DNA from: Elgaria multicarinata webbii
Taxonomy: Eukaryota; Chordata; Lepidosauria; Squamata; Anguidae
Direction: 5' to 3'
NCBI RefSeq assembly: GCF_023053635.1
Contig: NC_086182.1
Coordinates: 30,551,501 to 30,615,500, forward strand
DNA length: 64,000 nt
Shown here: piece by piece, positions 54,530 to 63,813 of the stretch
Numbering within the stretch: the stretch's first letter is position 1
Layout of the letters: every line of letters starts with the position of its first letter
Program-made: the position numbers and the translations under genes
The notes under the pieces: model-generated
Databases searched by the model: none
What the model was told of the DNA's origin: nothing
Seen by the model: only the letters and a program-made list of their open reading frames with translations

Positions 54530-54940
54530 CTCAGTGGGCTATTAACGTGGCGCCGTATCGCTGGCAGGAAGCTTCCCCTGAAACGCTGGGGATTTCTCCG
54601 GCTCTCTTGTCCCATGGCCCTTGGGTATGGCGTTGCTGTAATTCAGTTTTACGGTGCTGCCAAACGAAGCACAAATTTAAGTACATCCCCCCCCCCCAAC
54701 CCCAGCGATCTGATCAGCGGAAAGCTGGGAGCCCTTTGACGGCAGGAGGCTGAGACGGGGAGCTCCGTTACACATTGCTCTAATCTAATCGCTGTCATGG
54801 GTCATTTCAGACACTGATGGGTTTTTGCTCCCTTGCTAAGAGGCAGGCGATCACTGGCTTCTCGGGCGCTGCATTGTCTTGCTAATTATGAAGCCATAAA
54901 TGTCTCTTTAGGTAAATAACTCACTATAAATAGAGGTGAA
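54530..54940. promoter_or_regulatory. Candidate conserved non-coding element
   Basis: Transposon-free apart from a C-run at 54688-54697. It contains CTCTAATCTAATCGCTGTCA, CTTGCTAATTATGAAGCCAT and ACTCACTATAAATAG. Several TAAT cores and a balanced composition resemble developmental enhancers. Texture-based. Confidence 0.35.
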
Positions 54941-55100
54941 GTAGGAGATAGGGAGCAAAATGGGGCCTTAACGTGGACACAATCCTGTGCTCTGCAATGG
55001 CTGAGAATTTCTGGGATTCCCTGTGGGTGGAAGGGGCTAGACCCAGAGACCATTTTTTTTGTTCGGGGACTCAAGGCTAGGACATTTGATTCAAAGCGGA

Positions 55101-55618
55101 ATCATAGAATCATAGAATAGCAGAGTTGGAAGGAGCCTACAAGGCCAAAGAGTCCAACCCCCTGCTCAATGCAGGAATCCACCCTAAAGCATCCCTGACA
55201 GATGGTTGTTCAGCTGCCTCTTGAATGCCTCTAGTGTGGGAGAGCCCACAACCTCCCTAGGTAACTGATTCCATTGTCGTACTGCTCTAACAGTCAGGAA
55301 GTTTTTCCTGATGTCCAGCTGGAATCTGGCTTCCTTTAACTTGAGCCTGTTATTCCATGTCCTGCACTCTGGGAGGATCGAGAAGAGATCCTGGCCCTCT
55401 TCTGTGTGACAACCTTTTAAGTATTTGAAGAGTGCTTTCATGTCTCCCCTCAATCTTCTCTTCTCCAGGCTAAACATGCCCAGTTCTTTCAGTCTCTCTT
55501 CACAGGGCTTTGTTTCCAGACCCCTGATCATCCTGGTTGCCCTCCTCTGAACACGCTCCAGCTTGTCTGCGTCCTTCTTGAATTGTGGAGCCCAGAACCG
55601 GACGCAATACTCTAAATG
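55101..55618 (-). mobile_element. CR1 LINE 3' fragment
   Basis: Reverse. The minus frame reads [20 protein letters not shown], then [20 protein letters not shown] to the CR1 C-terminus, uninterrupted for about 140 residues. Confidence 0.9.
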
Positions 55619-56199
55619 AATGTCAATGGTGGGAGCATTAAGCCTTTGGTGTGCATGAGATGTGTCAGTGAACAGCATCACAGCTCTTGCTTATCATTTT
55701 CCATCCATCTATAAGCAGAACCCAGAGCCAAAAACTTCCATTTGCAAGTCACCAAAACAAGTGTGCCCAGAATTGGGGACCGAAACCAAGAGGGAATATG
55801 GGAAACAATTATGCTGTTCAGTTATTTAATTGAAGTCCCTGTGCATCAGTGTTTTGAATGCCTCCTGTACAAGTAAATGGCTCCCACACACTCATGTAGG
55901 AGAATATAAGAAGAGCTGTGCTGGACGAGTGCAAAGGTCCGTCAAGCCCACCACACTGTTTCCAACAGGGGGCAGCCAGGTGGAAACCCATGCAGCGGGG
56001 GATAGAAAGCAACTGTAGCCCCCTGTTTTTTGTCCTTCTGCAGTTGGCATTCAGAGACATTGTTCTTCTCACTCTGAAGGTTCTGCTTAGGGAACAATCC
56101 TATGCATGTTTAGACTGGGGGGAGCCCTGCATCCCCCAGCCTGCAAGAGTGAAAATAGCTTCCTCAGACCTCCCAAACATGCCCACCCTGAGCTTTAAG
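55619..56199. other. Intergenic with a CR1-tail scrap
   Basis: 55898-56035 reads AATATAAGAAGAGCTGTGCT and GCACACTGTTTCC-like words, a diverged CR1-type tail on the minus strand. The rest is unassigned. Confidence 0.4.
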
Positions 56200-56345
56200 A
56201 TAAAATACTCTGGCCTTTGGGTTAACTTGGGTTCCAGCCCTTTTGACTTTGGCCTGCCCACTACCCGAATGAAGCCCCTGAGAGCGCCTCCAAAACTGAA
56301 TTCCTCTCTTGGGCTGAAAGAGGTTCAATCCCCCTGCCATAAAAG
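56200..56345. repeat. Unclassified interspersed repeat (CTCCAAAATGG family)
   Basis: TTTGGCCTGCCCACTACCCG, then GCGCCTCCAAAACTG and TTGGGCTGAAAGAGG. Third copy of the family. Confidence 0.4.
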
Positions 56346-56476
56346 CATGTAGCATGTGTGTGTCGTTACGTTATCAAAATTATAACGTTGACCTCTGTGG
56401 CTTCCTCTCATTTTCCGTTCCTAGTGATGTTTTGCTCTTCCATGGGTTTGACACAACAGCAATGGCGGGTCCAAGT

Positions 56477-57050
56477 TCTAAGAACATCAGAAGTGCCAGG
56501 CTGGATCAGACCAAGGATCCATCTAGTCCAGCACACTGTTCACACAGCCATCGGCCAGGGATGAACAAGGCAGGAAATGGTGCAACAACACCCTCCCACC
56601 CATGTTCCCCAGCAACTGGTGCACACAGGCTTACTGCCTCAAATACTGGCGAAAGCACATAGCCATCAGGGCTAGTAGCCATTGACAGCCTTCACCTCCA
56701 GGAATTTATCCAACTCCCTTTTAAAGCCATCCAAATTGGTGGCCATCGCTACATCTTGTGGTAGTGAGTTCCATAATTTAACTATGTGCCATGTGAAGAA
56801 GTACTTTCTCTTATTTGTCCTGGATCTCCCACCCGTCAGCTTCATGGGATGAGCCCTTTGGGTTCTAGCATTTTGAGAGAGGGAGAAAAATGTCTCCCTA
56901 CCCACATTGTTCACCCCAGGCATAATGTTGTACACCTCTATCATGAGTCCCCTTAGCCTCCTTTTCTCCAAGCTCAACAATCCCAGTTGATGATGTTCTC
57001 TCCTGGGGGAGATGCTCCAGCCCCGGGTCATTTTAGTTGCCCTTTTCTAA
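56477..57050 (-). mobile_element. CR1-type LINE 3' fragment (CATAAGAA family)
   Basis: The minus frame reads [20 protein letters not shown], then VYNIMPG and GRSRTNKRKYFFTWHIVKLW, with SLPQDVAMATNLDGFKRELD. It is the same lineage as 42176-42773. Confidence 0.87.
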
Positions 57051-57224
57051 TTCTGCCAAAGCTCTGTTAGAACGGCACTTCTCCCCAAGGTCGTTGTTTA
57101 TTAGTAGTGGGCGGAAAGCCCAGAGAAACCTGGTTGCTTCCCAAGAGCACTTTTTTGCTTGATCAGAATTGAGCTGACCCCTGTGGTTTGCTGGTTTGCG
57201 TATGTGTGTATTCTCACCTGTAAT

Positions 57225-57425
57225 TTCACCACTTTTCTTAGGCTTTTATGAGTCAGCCCAACTGAGCAAAGATGTGCATAACAGCTTCCAAATTTATTTC
57301 CACAGCTCCTTGGAAATCAGAATTTATGATAGCGATACAAAAACTTTCCCAAGTTGTATCCACATGCTTAATAATAAAAGTGAACAAGAGTCATAAATAA
57401 CACACTGGAGGAATACATGGCTGCA
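57225..57425. promoter_or_regulatory. Candidate conserved non-coding element
   Basis: AT-rich but complex, and repeat-free: GATGTGCATAACAGCTTCCA, AATTTATGATAGCGATAC and AGTCATAAATAACACACTGG. Similar in texture to the other candidates. Unconfirmed. Confidence 0.3.
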
Positions 57426-57735
57426 GGGTGGAAGTTGAGAATGTGGTCCCGGTATTTCATTGTTTAATTATCAACTTCAGTTATCAACTTCAGCCGAGCC
57501 AGGGTGGGGCGGGGATTAGAGGCTTTCCTCCGTTAGAGAAAAGAGCAAAAAACAAAATCTACAGTGACATGTAAAAGGGTGAGGAAGTCAGCTTTGCCAA
57601 GAGTGGGAAACAGGTCTCATGCAGCTGACTTTCAGAGTTGCGTAGAGGAGGAAACTTTGGCAAGTGCAGGCAGCTTGCCTTGCAAGGTGGAGAGAAGCTG
57701 TTGTGCAGCCAAAATTCCCTCATCTCATCAGCTAA

Positions 57736-58380
57736 GGCCGTTGTTAGACCAGGGGTTAGGGCGGTGGGAGGCCCGTGCTCGTCCCTGTGCGTCCAGATGA
57801 TGCACAGGGGATCCCGGCCTCAGCCAGGACTCGAGCCGCCCTGGCACCACACTAACAGGAACTGCTTGTAGCATGGTTCTTCCCACGGTCCTGGCCTCAG
57901 GTCGGGCTAAGGCCAGGACCGCAGGCGTGTGGACCGTTCTGCCACTTTTGCCGGCTAGTGCACTTACACACGAGTAGCCGGGAAAAGCGGCAGATGGGCT
58001 GCAGCTCTCCCGCCCCCTTCCCCCGATTCCCCCCCATGACCTCCCCTGGCCTCCGATACCTCCCTGTCCCCACGTGCATGTCTCACCCCCCCTTGTCCCC
58101 ACTTGCTGTGTCCTCTGCTGCCACAGCCGCCGATGTCCCCAGCCGCCCTGTCCTGCTGCCGCCGCTGCTGCCACTGTCCCCAGCCGGCTTTTCCTGTTGT
58201 CACCATGTCCGGCCTGCAGGACATGGCGATCCCTGTCACCATGCGCAGCCTGTGATCCCTGCTGGGCTTCCCTCGGCCCCATCGTGTCTCACGTGTGGAC
58301 GGGGCCTACAGGCCGCGCTACTTCTAGTGCGGCTTGGCCCCTCCTCCCACACGGATTCTAAGGTAGGTCTAGCAAGGCCC
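57736..58380. mobile_element. PIF/Harbinger-like MITE, copy C
   Basis: 645 bp. It begins GGCCGTTGTTAGACC and ends GGTCTAGCAAGGCCC. The TSD is TAA in the C-TAA / TAA-G context. It is diverged from copies A and B inside but keeps TGCGTCCAGATGATGCACAG and the ACGAGTAGCCGGGAAAAGC block. The GC-rich frames on both strands (for example 57728-58282) are shadows. Confidence 0.75.
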
Positions 58381-58572
58381 TAAGTCCCCTATTCTTCTTG
58401 GGGGAGGGTGTATAATTGAGATTGGCCCTTGAGTGCCAGCAATGACAAAGGTAACCATGCCGGTGTTATATTGCCTTCAATTCTTCTGCAAAACTGCCAT
58501 CCCTCTCCAGCTTTTTGGGTGAGGTGTTTCTAGCAGGGTGCCCAAGCCCTCGAACTTTCAATGGGAGGCAAA

Positions 58573-59077
58573 TGATGAGGCTTGCTAAGTAATCCACAAA
58601 GTCTTTATTAAGCAACAAACGTCTCTTTAACCTGAATAGAGTCTACCTCTTTAAAATTACCTAAGCAAGACAATTATCCATTCAAGAAGAGAGAGAGAGG
58701 AGTTACTTCTCAAATGCCCGTAACTTCAAGGCACCTGGTGCGGTGGTAGTTTCTGGCGCAATCTCTCTGACTTTCTCACGGCCTCTTTATGCGCTGTGCG
58801 TTTGAGCTTCCAGTGGATTCTAGCATCAGTTAGTGTTTCAGAATGCTCACCCCTGGAAGCTCCCTCGTTTCCCTCTGAGGGTGTAGGATTTGGCCTTGAG
58901 GAGATAAGCTCTGGAGTGGGTTGATTTCCAGCTGAGGAATCTCCTGTGAGAGCTTGCTGCCCCACTAGTACGGCCTGGCTGGTGTCTGGCGCTGCGTCTT
59001 CTAGTTCTGAATCTGATTCTGATTGATTACCTGAAACCCCTTCTCCCGAAACAGGGGCAGTAGGGTTAGACATAACA
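58573..59077 (-). mobile_element. Possible solo-LTR-like unit with a short acidic ORF
   Basis: Read on the minus strand, this 505-bp unit starts TGTTATGTC and ends CATCA. It carries AATAAA at 58609-58604 and, between them, an open frame of 115 residues (59073-58726) that starts MSNPTAPVSGEG, is rich in S, E, D and P, and ends in a basic patch (RKSERLRQK). No clear target-site duplication was seen, and I do not recognise the family. An LTR fossil or a small host gene are both possible. Confidence 0.3.
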
Positions 59078-59364
59078 CAGGGCTTCAGGGTTCCCAGCAG
59101 AAAGCCATGAAGGCATGGAATAAGTCACTGGGAGCCATCACTTTCACTCCCCGAGGGAATCTACATGTCGTACTGGAGGCGCCTGCGTGCGCCTCCAGTC
59201 CGCCCTCAAAACGATGGTGTAGACGGAGAAAGAAGAGACGGAGGAAGAGGAGGAGGAGGAGGCGGTTGGGGAACCGGCACGGCGGGAGTGTGTGTGTGTG
59301 TGTCGCCTGAGCAGCCCTGAGTGAGAGCGAGGAGGACAATGGATCACGGAATTCAAAGGAAGAC

Positions 59365-59366
<2 letters not shown>

Positions 59367-59411
<45 letters not shown>
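59367..59411. repeat. (GA)n microsatellite
   Basis: About 22 GA units inside the palindromic transposon. Confidence 0.95.
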
Positions 59412-59414
<3 letters not shown>

Positions 59415-59596
59415 CCTCTCCGCGGGAAAGGCCGGGACGCAGCGTGCGGCAGCATCGCCGCCGCCTCCTCCCCTTTGCCCTCCGCTGCCAGCAACAGTTT
59501 GCCTCTCTAAGGAGCGCGCGGGGGAGATCCCCAGCCACACCAAGTGGCTGTGTGGAAGGGGGTGGCGGAGGAAGCAGGCTGGAGACACACACGCGT

Positions 59597-59597
<1 letters not shown>

Positions 59598-59627
<30 letters not shown>
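59598..59627. repeat. (CA)n microsatellite
   Basis: About 14 CA units inside the palindromic transposon. Confidence 0.95.
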
Positions 59628-59630
<3 letters not shown>

Positions 59631-59906
59631 AGACACACACGCAGACATCCGGGCCCTTTGCACATGCCTCTTCCTCCCCCCGCTCTTTGCTAGCCGGATC
59701 TACACAAAGAGTTTCGGGTGACTCTTACCCCGGCAGCAGGAGGCCGGCGGGGAGGCGGTGGCAAGGACACGGCCGGTTCCCCAGCCGCCTCCTCCTCCGC
59801 CTCTTCCTCCGTCTCTTCTTTCTCCGTCTACACCATCGTTTTGAGGGCGGACTGGAGGCGCACGCGAGCGCCTTCAGTACGACGTGTAGATTTCCTCCCC
59901 ATCACC

Positions 59907-60230
59907 CAGGGCCGGTGCTACCATTAGCCACCTAGGGCGCAGACCACAGAGGGGCGCAGTACTGACTTTTAAGGGTCACAGTTTATACAAATCAGCTGTC
60001 TTAAGAAAAAAACATAATAAATTTAGCAGTTTCAAGTTTTGTGCTTTTTATTTTTTCTACAAAACATCTGCTCTGCCAAGAAAACGTCAGCGAAAGCTGG
60101 TGTCCCTCAAAGAGTCAGTAATGACTCAGTGCTTGCACGAGAGGTTCCTTTCCTTTCCTTTCCTTTCCTTTCCTATGTGTGCAAGTAGCTCACCTTGCCT
60201 AGGGTACAAAATAGTCTGGCACCAGCCCTG
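59907..60230. mobile_element. hAT element with exact 8-bp TSD, carrying a BovB-like tail
   Basis: It begins CAGGGCCGGTGCTACC and ends GGCACCAGCCCTG, with CCATCACC duplicated exactly at 59899-59906 and 60231-60238. It is 324 bp and non-autonomous. Inside, CTCAAAGAGTCAGTAATGAC followed by (CCTTT)n at 60146-60174 resembles the 3' tail of BovB LINEs and of squamate SINEs that borrow it. Confidence 0.85.
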
Positions 60231-60238
60231 CCATCACC

Positions 60239-60871
60239 ATGCTTTACCGTCTGTCTCTTTCTTCTCCCAAGGCTAAGATACTGAACCTCAGTCACCAGAA
60301 AGTGAAACAAAGCCAAGATTGCAGTCTTATGCCCAATACAATCAGTGCATCAGATGAGCCATAATAAACCTCATCTCCGGTGCTTATTTCACTCAGAAGA
60401 TCCATGCAAATACAGTTGGGTTGATGGCAAGACCTCTCACACACCATTTTCAGGTCCCACAGCTAAGATATTCGAAGAAAAATGACCAAATGGTGAGATA
60501 GAAGTTCTTTAAGTAGCACCTCCTCCTAGCCCCTCTTCCTGGTGGGGGGGGTCACATAAACCCATAATATGTGCAAAATAATTGTAACAAGTTTACAGAA
60601 ATAATCATACTGGTTTAACAATCAATAATGCTTCAGTTAGTCACAAGTCACGTGCCCCACTGATTCCAGGAGGACGTGAGCATGATTGAGTTCCTTTGGC
60701 TTAGTGCTGTTCAGTTTCCCTATTTTATTTGGAACATGGTGTGCCAGGAAACTTTGGTGGAAGGACAAGGATCGTGGCATGGCGAAATAGTAGCAGTACT
60801 GGTGTTACAAGGGGCAATCAGGGTGTGGTCTAGGTGAAGCTTTTGAAAAACGACTTAGAACATTTATATTC
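60239..60871. other. Intergenic, nothing recognised
   Basis: Unique-looking, with a G-run at 60542-60550. No gene. Confidence 0.3.
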
Positions 60872-61115
60872 TAGCCAGTGTGGTATAGTGGTTAGAGTGT
60901 TGGACAGGGAGTTGAGAGATCCAGGTTCTAGTCCCCACTCAGCCATGGAAGCTCATTCATTGATTTTGGGGCGGTCACTGACTCTCAGCATAACCTACCT
61001 CACAGGGTGGTTGTTGGGAGGATAAAATGGAGGAGAACCCTGTAAGCCCCCTTAGTTTCCTTGCAAGAGGGGAAAAGAAGAGATATAGATGTAACAATAA
61101 TAATAATAATACATT
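60872..61115 (+). mobile_element. tRNA-derived MIR-like SINE
   Basis: The tRNA-like head GTGGTATAGTGGTTAGAGTG (A box) is followed by GGTTCTAGTCC (B box), then the core and CCTACCTCACAGGGTGGTTG, and an (AAT)n end at 61097-61111. This is the complete copy. The 3' half at 22291-22525 is an inverted relative. Confidence 0.85.
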
Positions 61116-61262
61116 TCCATCTGTTTTTCATCAATGACTGTTGATGTTTTTAACCCTCTACTCTACTGCTTAATTGGAAAGGGGTACAATATAGTTCTAA
61201 TTGGATGGTTATTTTATTATGTTTTATTATTGTATTTTATGAAATCTTGTCTACTGCCTTGA

Positions 61263-61338
61263 ATCATAGAATCATAGAATAGCAGAATTGGAAGGGGCCT
61301 ACAAGGCCATCGAATCCAACCCCCTGCTCAATGCAATG
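61263..61338 (-). mobile_element. CR1 LINE terminal fragment
   Basis: Only the last 75 bp of the CR1 3' end: ATCATAGAATCATAGAATAG, then GGAAGGGGCCTACAAGG. Confidence 0.85.
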
Positions 61339-62629
61339 AAGGGGCAATTGTGCCCTTAAAGGTAGTATCCAAATCAAGCAATTAATTAATCCGTTGGAAT
61401 CAATGAGAGTGTGAGAAGGAAGTGTTTTGGGATGCAAAAGATGCACTCCCTTAAGCACCAAAAGCATTTGATGACAGCTATTGCCCATTTATTTATTTTC
61501 AAATTTCAACTTCCATAGGGGATTGTACCATTATTATTGTTTTTTAAGTGTGTTTATTTGTATTTTAATGAAAGGTGCTGTTTTGAATATTCTAAAATCT
61601 CTCCCAAGTTTCAGATGCCACCACGAATCTTCATGCAGGAGACAATAAACCCAGACACCGGAGAGATACATTGCTACAGGATGATGTTAAAAAAAGAAAC
61701 ACGCTTTTCAGCTTGCGTAGATAGATGGATGCTTCTGGGCTTTGAGAGTTCTCGGAGGTCAAGCACAAGGAGCAGGTAACCCAGCATTTCCCACTTGTGA
61801 TGGAGAGCAGAGCCAGAGGGACGGCCCTGCAAGGTGATGCCAAGACAGCTCTTAGGCTGGTGCCTTTGCCTGAGAGCTGGAGCAGCTCAAAAGCCAGGGA
61901 CAGCGGAGGCACAGAACAGGGGAGAGGTTCTTTGGAGAAGGGGATTTGAAAGCTGCCTGATGCTTAGCATTTCATTAGTGGCGGAAGAAGCATTTCATGC
62001 GCAATTAGCGCTAAGCACTATCAGAGGCAACAGCAGCAGGTAAAAAGGTGTATCTCTGGAGGGGTCATTTCGCAAAATGGAAGGTGTTACTTTGACAAGC
62101 CTGGGTGGCGAAGCTCTGAGTGGGAGGACACTTAGAACAGCTTTCCCCAAACTGGCAGCCTCCAGGCATGTTGGACAACAGACTCCATCATCCCCAGCCA
62201 GGACACTCCATGGAAAGGGCTGTTCCATTGGATGGAAGTCCCCCCAATGGTGCCCATCGGAGCATTCCCCTCAAGGCCAATCACAGCTTCAGAGGAGCCA
62301 TCTAGTTCAGGGCGGACCCAGGGGAGGAAAGAGTTAAATTCCCCCTTCCCTACCTGCTGAGATCACCATAATTGTGCTCCAAGCAGATGCTATTTGCATT
62401 TCTAAAAAGAAGTATATTAAGTGCAAGTATAGATTTAATGTCATGTCCAATTTGGCCCACAGAGAAACTTGAAAGAGCGCTTGTGGACTAAAGCAACATC
62501 CAGACTTTTTAAATTGTGTTATCTAGTGTTCAAAGGGGGAGAGAGAAGAGTTAGGGTTGGGGATGCTGCCCATGATGCCCATGTGGCAACCCCAACCTAG
62601 GCTTGTTGGATAGTCCTTGCCTGTTGCCC
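61339..62629. other. Intergenic, downstream flank of HTR3B
   Basis: Holds a palindromic-family scrap (CTCCAGGCATGTTGGACAAC) at 62140-62215 and a balanced, possibly constrained stretch at 62345-62520 (CAGATGCTATTTGCATTTC, an octamer-like word). The HTR3B 3' UTR must start here, but I see no convincing poly(A) signal on the minus strand close to the stop. Confidence 0.4.
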
Positions 62630-62889
62630 TTACTGCAAGCTCCATGCCATCCAGAGGGAGCCCATGGTGACCCCGTAAATGGCCAGCACTAGGAGATAAA
62701 TACAGAACAAGAGCTTGTCCAGCTTGTCTGAGAGAGCAAGCCAGTCGCCCCCTGCTTTGGCAGCCCCATCCAATGCACGGAGGTGGGAACTGACGGGAAG
62801 GAGCTCTCTTAGGATCTTCTCCATCAGAAGTGTGGTTGTTCCAACCTGGTGGTCTTTCAAGCCCGCGTCTTCCCGAGTCCATGTGATCT
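62630..62889 (-). CDS. HTR3B: HTR3B last exon (MA helix, TM4, stop)
   Basis: Acceptor CCTTCCTGCAG. It encodes ITWTREDAGLKDHQVG, then MEKILRELLPVSSHLRALDG, GGDWLALSDKLDKLLF and TM4. The frame was followed back from the stop to the acceptor; an earlier in-frame ATG is not required. Confidence 0.88.
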
Positions 62890-63813
62890 CTGCAGGAAGG
62901 GAAAAAAACAGCTTCAGAATGGTGGGATGTTAAAAGGAGGGGTGAGGCTTTGCGTCATTCTCATTCCGAACCCAACCCAGCCTTATGGTCTAAGCCCAGA
63001 GCAGCCATAGTTCTTTGTTGACTTCATGCAACATCATCCATGGCAATATGTGGCCCTACAGAGGTCCGTGGACCACAATTCCTACAACCCTTGACCTCCA
63101 GCCATGCTGGATGGCCCTGTTGGCAGTTGGAGTCCAACAACATCTGCAGGGCTACAGGTTCTCCAGGACTTATCTATGGTCTTTGTATGTGGCTCGTCCT
63201 TAAGAACGAAAGAAGAGCTCTGATGGATTAAACCAAAAGTCTGTCTAGATTCTAAAGTAGCTTCCCATGGTGGCCAACTAGACGCTTCCAAGAAGCTCAC
63301 AAAAAAGGGCTTAAAGGCAAGACCCCTCCTCCACTGTTGCTCCCCACTAGGATTCAGAAGTAGCCTGTGTCTGAACCTGAAAGTTTAATGTAGCCATCAT
63401 GACTAATAGCCATTAGCATTCCATAAACAAATGATGTGCTGTGGGAACAAAGGATTTTGCCTGCTTTGAATCTACTGACAATCTTATTGGGTGATTCCAA
63501 GATCTGGTGTTATGAGAGAGGAGGAAAAATATATTTCTACCTACTTTCTCCACACCGTGTCTAATTTTATAACCCCTGATCTTGCCTTCCTGTACTTTTT
63601 CTCCTTATGTACCTGCAACATCATTGCCTTTTCCTCCTGTGCTCCTGGACACCTTGGAATGTCCACCCCCATGTTCATCAGTGCTCTTGCAAGAGCAAGA
63701 AGTAAAGAGCTTCTCCCGAATATGGTCTTCACCCAAGTGGAGGAACTTGATGAGTAAGATGGATTTGGATAGGCTGAGGACCAACAGAGCCATGCAGATG
63801 GTGAAGAAGACAC
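62630..63813 (-). CDS. HTR3B: 5-hydroxytryptamine receptor 3B, last two exons (partial)
   Basis: HTR3B is the accessory subunit that joins HTR3A in heteromeric 5-HT3 channels and raises conductance. Two exons are in the window: 63813-63613 (201 nt) and 62889-62630 (260 nt with stop), joined through a phase 1 intron (GTACAT to CTGCAG). The first opens GVFFTICMALLVLSLSKSIL, the TM3 of this subunit, with the HTR3A exon 8 phase. The second carries the MA stretch, which lacks the HTR3A portal arginines (the three positions read A, G, A), and TM4 LLFCIYLLVLAIYGVTMGSL, ending WMAWSLQ. The TM3-TM4 loop is about 103 residues. Identity rests on the TM3 and TM4 match and on adjacency to HTR3A. The 5' exons lie beyond the right edge. 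Confidence 0.88.
63049..63165. mobile_element. Palindromic MITE (ACTCCCATCA family), HTR3B intron
   Basis: GGTCCGTGGACCACAATTCC, CAGCCATGCTGG and GGAGTCCAACAACATCTGCA follow the family order in diverged form. Confidence 0.4.
63206..63545 (-). mobile_element. CR1-type LINE tail, old, HTR3B intron
   Basis: AACGAAAGAAGAGCTCTGAT, then CCAAAAGTCTGTCTAGATTC and GTGGCCAACTAG, then GTGTTATGAGAGAGGAGG, the word order of the CATAAGAA CR1 tail in a heavily diverged copy. Confidence 0.5.
63613..63813 (-). CDS. HTR3B: HTR3B penultimate exon (TM3)
   Basis: Acceptor CTCTTCCCAG, donor GCAG|GTACAT. It encodes GVFFTICMALLVLSLSKSIL, LIKFLHLGEDHIREKLF and a Ser/Gly-rich loop. The frame stays open upstream of 63813 only by chance, into intron. 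Confidence 0.88.

Larger units (their letters stand above)
59153..59898. mobile_element. Palindromic transposon (GGATTCCACACGTCGTACTG family), copy 2
   Basis: 746 bp. The left end GAATCTACATGTCGTACTG and the right end CAGTACGACGTGTAGATTTC are inverted. The arms continue through the CTCAAAACGATGGTGTAGAC block. The interior carries a (GA)n at 59367-59411 and a (CA)n at 59598-59627. The same TIR words as 48629-48979. Long frames on both strands are shadows. Confidence 0.7.

Noticed and set aside
57728-58383. Long frames (141-184 codons) on both strands
   Set aside because: They lie inside the GC-rich MITE copy C and mirror each other.
59085-59935. Frames of 192 and 204 codons on opposite strands
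   Set aside because: They lie in a palindromic transposon with GA and CA runs (poly-Ser-Leu and Arg-Glu readings).
60872-60950. tRNA gene
   Set aside because: The A and B box-like words belong to the head of a MIR-like SINE; no cloverleaf with a paired acceptor stem.
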